DNA of 64,000 nt, from contig NZ_JASHJX010000014.1 of the NCBI RefSeq assembly GCF_030732985.1, positions 17,086 to 81,085 of the forward strand, written 5' to 3'. The notes beneath the pieces were generated by a model, which was not told the origin of the DNA, made no database searches, and saw only the letters and a list, made by a program, of their open reading frames with translations. The position numbers and the translations under genes are program-made. Below, one piece after another: positions 62,894 through 64,000 of this stretch (position 1 is the first letter of the stretch; each line of letters begins with the position of its first letter). The DNA is from Nioella sp. MMSF_3534 (GTDB taxonomy: Bacteria; Pseudomonadota; Alphaproteobacteria; Rhodobacterales; Rhodobacteraceae).

Positions 62894-63910
62894 TCAGCCG
62901 CCGCAGATTTCCTGCAAGGCAATCCAGTTCTGATCCGTCATCAGCGGCGCGCGCAATCGGCCGCGCATCGGATCGCCCTCGATCAGATCGAGAACGGATT
63001 CCCCTGTCAGATCAATCGCATAGGCGTATGGCTCGGTCGACACACCTGCCCGTTCGAACCGGGCGAGCACAAGCGGGAGATCCACGCTGACGGGCGGTGT
63101 CGTCAGCAGCCGGGCCGCATGGGCGCGCAGGTGGCTGTCGTCAATCTCTCCGGTGGTCAGCAAGCGGCCCGTGGCCATCAGCCCCGATTGCTCCAGCAGG
63201 TGCAGCATCGGGTCACGCAAACGGCGGCGGAGGTCTTCGATCAGCAGAAAGCCCGCTAGCACTTCCGGCCCCTCGTAATCCTCGACCAGAGCCCGGTTCA
63301 CCACGATGATGTTGCCGGGCAGGCTGGCAGTGGTCTGAGCGGTGGAGGGCAGCACGATGATCTGTGGCGCCTGCGGGCCAAAGACGGCCCTGCTCAGATC
63401 CCGCATCGACGACACACCGCCGGGGCCGGCGCAAGGGCGGCCCGAGAGGTCGGCCATCTCGGCCAGAATGCTCTGCCCGATATCCGTCCGGCTTGCCGCA
63501 GGCAGCATTTCCGCGGTCTGGCGGGTCAGGGCGCCGGGGAGCCAGATGATGCAGATGAGAAGGGTGATGAGGCTGAGAAAAGCGCCGAGCCAGAGGCGCA
63601 GGCGGCCGGGATGGGGGCGGCGTTTCTCGATGGCGTTGCGCACCCGTTCGATGGCGTCGATCATGTCTGTATCGGAGATTTCCAGCAGTTCGTCGGCCTC
63701 GCCATCGGGGGCGTAAAGCGCCGGAATCTTCCCGGAATTCAACCGCTTGACGGCAGGCAAAGACCAATGGGACAGCGCCGTTTCGGCCATGGTCGAGATC
63801 ACCAGCGTCGCATCGCCAAGCGAGATCACGACCTCGCGGCGCTGGCTGTCGGGGGTCTCTCGCCAGAGCCCCGTGCTCTCCAGACGCTGATATTCCGTAA
63901 GCGCCGTCAT
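62894..63910 (-). CDS. Membrane protein resembling an M48 peptidase without the zinc motif
   Basis: A 338-residue protein. The cytoplasmic N-terminal part (residues 1-115) is followed by a single hydrophobic span (LRLWLGAFLSLITLLICIIWLPGAL) and then a domain that looks like a degenerate M48 peptidase. The segment SLPGNIIVVNRALVEDYEGPEVLAGFLLIEDLRRRLRD lies where M48 proteins have the 'LPGG.IvvtrgLL' strand followed by the HExxH helix, but HExxH is replaced by IEDLR. A catalytic zinc site is therefore unlikely. The ATG at 63910 gives a sensible N terminus; a longer reading is possible. The gene is convergent with the SPOR gene, 12 bases apart. It may be a binding or regulatory pseudo-protease. 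Confidence 0.7.
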   Translation of the reverse strand: MTALTEYQRLESTGLWRETPDSQRREVVISLGDATLVISTMAETALSHWSLPAVKRLNSGKIPALYAPDGEADELLEISDTDMIDAIERVRNAIEKRRPHPGRLRLWLGAFLSLITLLICIIWLPGALTRQTAEMLPAASRTDIGQSILAEMADLSGRPCAGPGGVSSMRDLSRAVFGPQAPQIIVLPSTAQTTASLPGNIIVVNRALVEDYEGPEVLAGFLLIEDLRRRLRDPMLHLLEQSGLMATGRLLTTGEIDDSHLRAHAARLLTTPPVSVDLPLVLARFERAGVSTEPYAYAIDLTGESVLDLIEGDPMRGRLRAPLMTDQNWIALQEICGG

Positions 63911-64000
63911 GCCCGATCTATCACCTTGTTTTTCTGACAGAATACCGGAAACACCCGCCCGGAACAACGGTTCTGTGCAGCCCGGTGCCCCCCGTACACC

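Noticed and set aside
1..64000. CRISPR array, insertion sequence, prophage or integrase
   Set aside because: No regularly spaced direct repeats, transposase, integrase or phage structural genes were seen on either strand.

Overview
The window reads as chromosomal DNA of an alphaproteobacterium of the Rhodobacteraceae (Roseobacter group or a close relative). It is G+C-rich. The order homoserine dehydrogenase - glpX - recJ, the many osmolyte, TRAP, BCCT and ABC uptake systems, several hydantoinase/oxoprolinase proteins and a CtrA-type box all fit that group. No phage, plasmid, insertion-sequence or CRISPR genes were found. Genus and species cannot be fixed from the sequence alone.

Layout. 1-3.9 kb: end of a peptide-type ABC transporter operon (partial binding protein, two permeases, a double ATPase). 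4.1-9.2 kb: a betaine/quaternary-amine ABC transporter (binding protein, ATPase, double-length permease) translationally coupled to a GlxA-type regulator. 9.3-13.4 kb: a small conserved gene, ppsA and an alanine-rich coiled-coil exported protein. 13.4-20.8 kb (minus): D-glutamate-cyclase-like protein, TRAP transporter and fused 5-oxoprolinase, probably a 5-oxoproline/D-glutamate uptake and opening operon. 20.9-29.8 kb: the most intriguing region. It holds a minus-strand operon of aldehyde dehydrogenase, an M19 dipeptidase homologue with altered metal ligands, a BCCT transporter, a 564-residue protein I cannot assign and a DUF3726 protein. It is flanked by two LysR genes and a ridA gene, and a shared palindromic site links the operon to ridA. 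30.0-39.6 kb: a GntR-controlled divergon, with a metallopeptidase and a GAF protein on one arm and a ribose-type ABC transporter plus split hydantoinase/oxoprolinase on the other. 39.6-40.0 kb is gene-free, followed by tRNA-Glu.

From 40.2 kb to the right end the content is mainly core: recJ, glpX, hom, a small lipoprotein, a TetR gene, a creatinase-like M24 protein with a nitrilase, glyA, NAD kinase, the malic enzyme maeB, an outer-membrane protein, prpE, a soluble hybrid histidine kinase, a nucleoside-salvage operon (cdd-deoA-deoB-add-upp), a SPOR protein and a membrane protein resembling a peptidase that has lost its zinc motif.

How the genes fit together. The left 40 kb is a string of 'import a small organic nitrogen compound, then open or oxidise it' modules, each with its own regulator. 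Several plausibly end at glutamate or central carbon, where ppsA, maeB and glpX would handle gluconeogenic flow. Gene functions rest on recognised family motifs. Substrates are inference unless stated.
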